NCBI GenBank assembly: GCA_016710075.1
Contig: JADJLO010000001.1
Location: forward strand, 496,001 to 560,000
DNA: 64,000 bases
Direction of reading: 5' to 3'
DNA from: Acidobacteriota bacterium
GTDB taxonomy: Bacteria; Acidobacteriota; Blastocatellia; RBC074
Part shown: positions 63,147 to 64,000 of the stretch, piece after piece
Layout of the letters: each line of letters begins with the position of its first letter
Position numbering within the stretch: position 1 is the stretch's first letter
Made by a program: the position numbers and the translations under genes
The notes under the pieces: model-generated
Databases searched by the model: none
The model's input: only the letters and a program-made list of their open reading frames with translations
What the model was told of the DNA's origin: nothing

Positions 63147-64000
63147 ATGCGATACAGATACTTTACGGCTGATGTTTTCACCGACAAAATCTTCGGAGGC
63201 AACCAGCTTGCTGTCTTTCCGCAGGCCGTGGGGCTGAGTTCGGAGCAGATGCAGCAGGTGGCGCGTGAATTCAATTATTCCGAGACGGTTTTGTTTTCCC
63301 TCCGGCTGATGTGGGGAATACGAGGAGTGTCCGGATCTTCACTCCATTTACCGAGCTTCCATTCGCAGGTCATCCAACGATCGGGACCGCCTTCGTCCTT
63401 GCTCAACTCGGAGAGATCACGCTTACCGGAGACGGGACGCGGGTCGTTCTTGAAGAGGGGGTCGGCCCGGTTCCCGTTTCGATTTACGCTAAAGACGGTG
63501 ATCCGACAGGGGCGCAACTCACTGTCGCCCTGCTCCCGGAGGCAGGCCCTGAGCCGCCATCGAACGATATTCTTGCGGCGATCCTTTCGCTCGACATTGA
63601 GGATCTACTCACCGGTCCGGATCGACCTCAGGCGTTCTCCTGCGGTGTTCCCTATCTCTGCATTCAGCTGCGGAATTCCGATGCTTTGAGGCGGGTCCGA
63701 ATCAACAGGGATCTTTGGAGCCGGCATCTCGAAAATTACTGGGCTCCGAGCGTCTATCTATTCACCGCAAATTCCGACCTCGACCCGAACCGACTCCACA
63801 CCAGAATGTTCGCACCCTCGCTTGGCGTCGAAGAAGATCCGGCAACCGGATCCGCCGCGGTCGCCGTGGCAGGCTACCTCGCATCGAGAAGCGAAATGAA
63901 GAATGGTATCCTTCGCCGGCAGGCAGATCAGGGAGTCGAGATGGGCAGGCCGAGCCTGCTTGAAATCGAGGCCGAAATCAAAGACGGCGCAATCACGGCC
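63147..64000 (+). CDS. PhzF-family epimerase/isomerase, cut by right edge (one frameshift)
   Basis: Starts MRYRYFTADVFTDKIFGGNQ. The conserved Glu46 lies in NYSETVLF, directly before one missing T (TTTT near 63295); the restored frame reads FPPADVGNTRSVRIFTPFTE, LPFAGHPTIGTAFVLAQLGE and, later, EEDPATGSAAVAVAGYL, the PhzF signature. The gene runs to the window edge, so its last few residues are missing. Family members isomerise small amino-acid-like compounds; only a few make phenazines, and no phenazine genes are here. It starts 24 bases after purA. Confidence 0.9.

Noticed and set aside
63147..64000. Phenazine biosynthesis
   Set aside because: Only a PhzF-family gene is present; the family is broad and no other phz gene accompanies it.

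Overview
The window looks like a chromosomal segment of an Acidobacteriota bacterium, most likely of the Blastocatellia type. This is inferred from gene families: a TIGR03437/choice-of-anchor-V secreted protein, multiplied tricorn-like S41 peptidases, heme-c proteins with copper-monooxygenase-like motifs, a DUF4139 protein with a carboxypeptidase-regulatory insert, and an EF-P with a PTARGA loop. Most proteins carry Sec or Tat signals, so much of the region serves the cell envelope. I recognise about 44 genes and no rRNA, tRNA, CRISPR array, transposase or prophage.

Layout. 1-2.5 kb (minus): end of a surface-polysaccharide cluster (NeuB-like synthase cut by the left edge, PhyH-like dioxygenase, ABC-2 polysaccharide export permease). 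3.3-6.9 kb: a large secreted protein with a duplicated unknown module, PKD/HYR-like domains and a 19-glycine tract. 7.7-15.8 kb (plus): thiolase, zinc-ribbon/TPR protein, recA, selD, a class V aminotransferase, two small zinc-ribbon proteins and a Tat-exported TIM-barrel protein. 16-18.3 kb (minus): TIGR03437 protein and an esterase. 18.5-31.6 kb (plus): a peptidase island of two M16 proteins (one with HxxEH, one without) and three tandem tricorn-like S41 peptidases. 31.7-39.9 kb: mixed single genes (DUF2235 hydrolase, L,D-transpeptidase-like, cytochrome c, FG-GAP protein, HI0933 flavoprotein, EF-P, YdjM-like, YceH). 39.9-47.5 kb (minus): five tandem paralogues joining a c-type heme motif to a fold whose conserved His/Met residues match the copper ligands of peptidylglycine monooxygenase. 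47.8-64 kb: DUF4139 protein, S15/CocE hydrolase, GH19-like lysozyme, ceramidase-like protein, ThiS, heparinase II/III-like protein, M28 peptidase, glgA, trxA, purA and a PhzF-family gene cut by the right edge.

Two features stand out. selD has an in-frame TGA exactly at the catalytic Cys/Sec position, with a hairpin downstream that could be a bacterial SECIS, so the organism probably makes selenoproteins. The heme/copper array is the best candidate for an undescribed system: three members keep the whole putative ligand set, one has lost it entirely, and one carries an internal deletion plus a DUF3471-like tail.

Caution on sequence quality. About 16 of 44 genes, including the housekeeping genes recA and purA, contain single-base frameshifts, many in homopolymers and some as compensating pairs. 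This points to residual indel errors rather than mass pseudogenisation. I therefore annotate these genes over their full extent and state where the frame breaks. Several intergenic gaps hold long, near-perfect inverted repeats; four families occur at two loci each, often between convergent genes.
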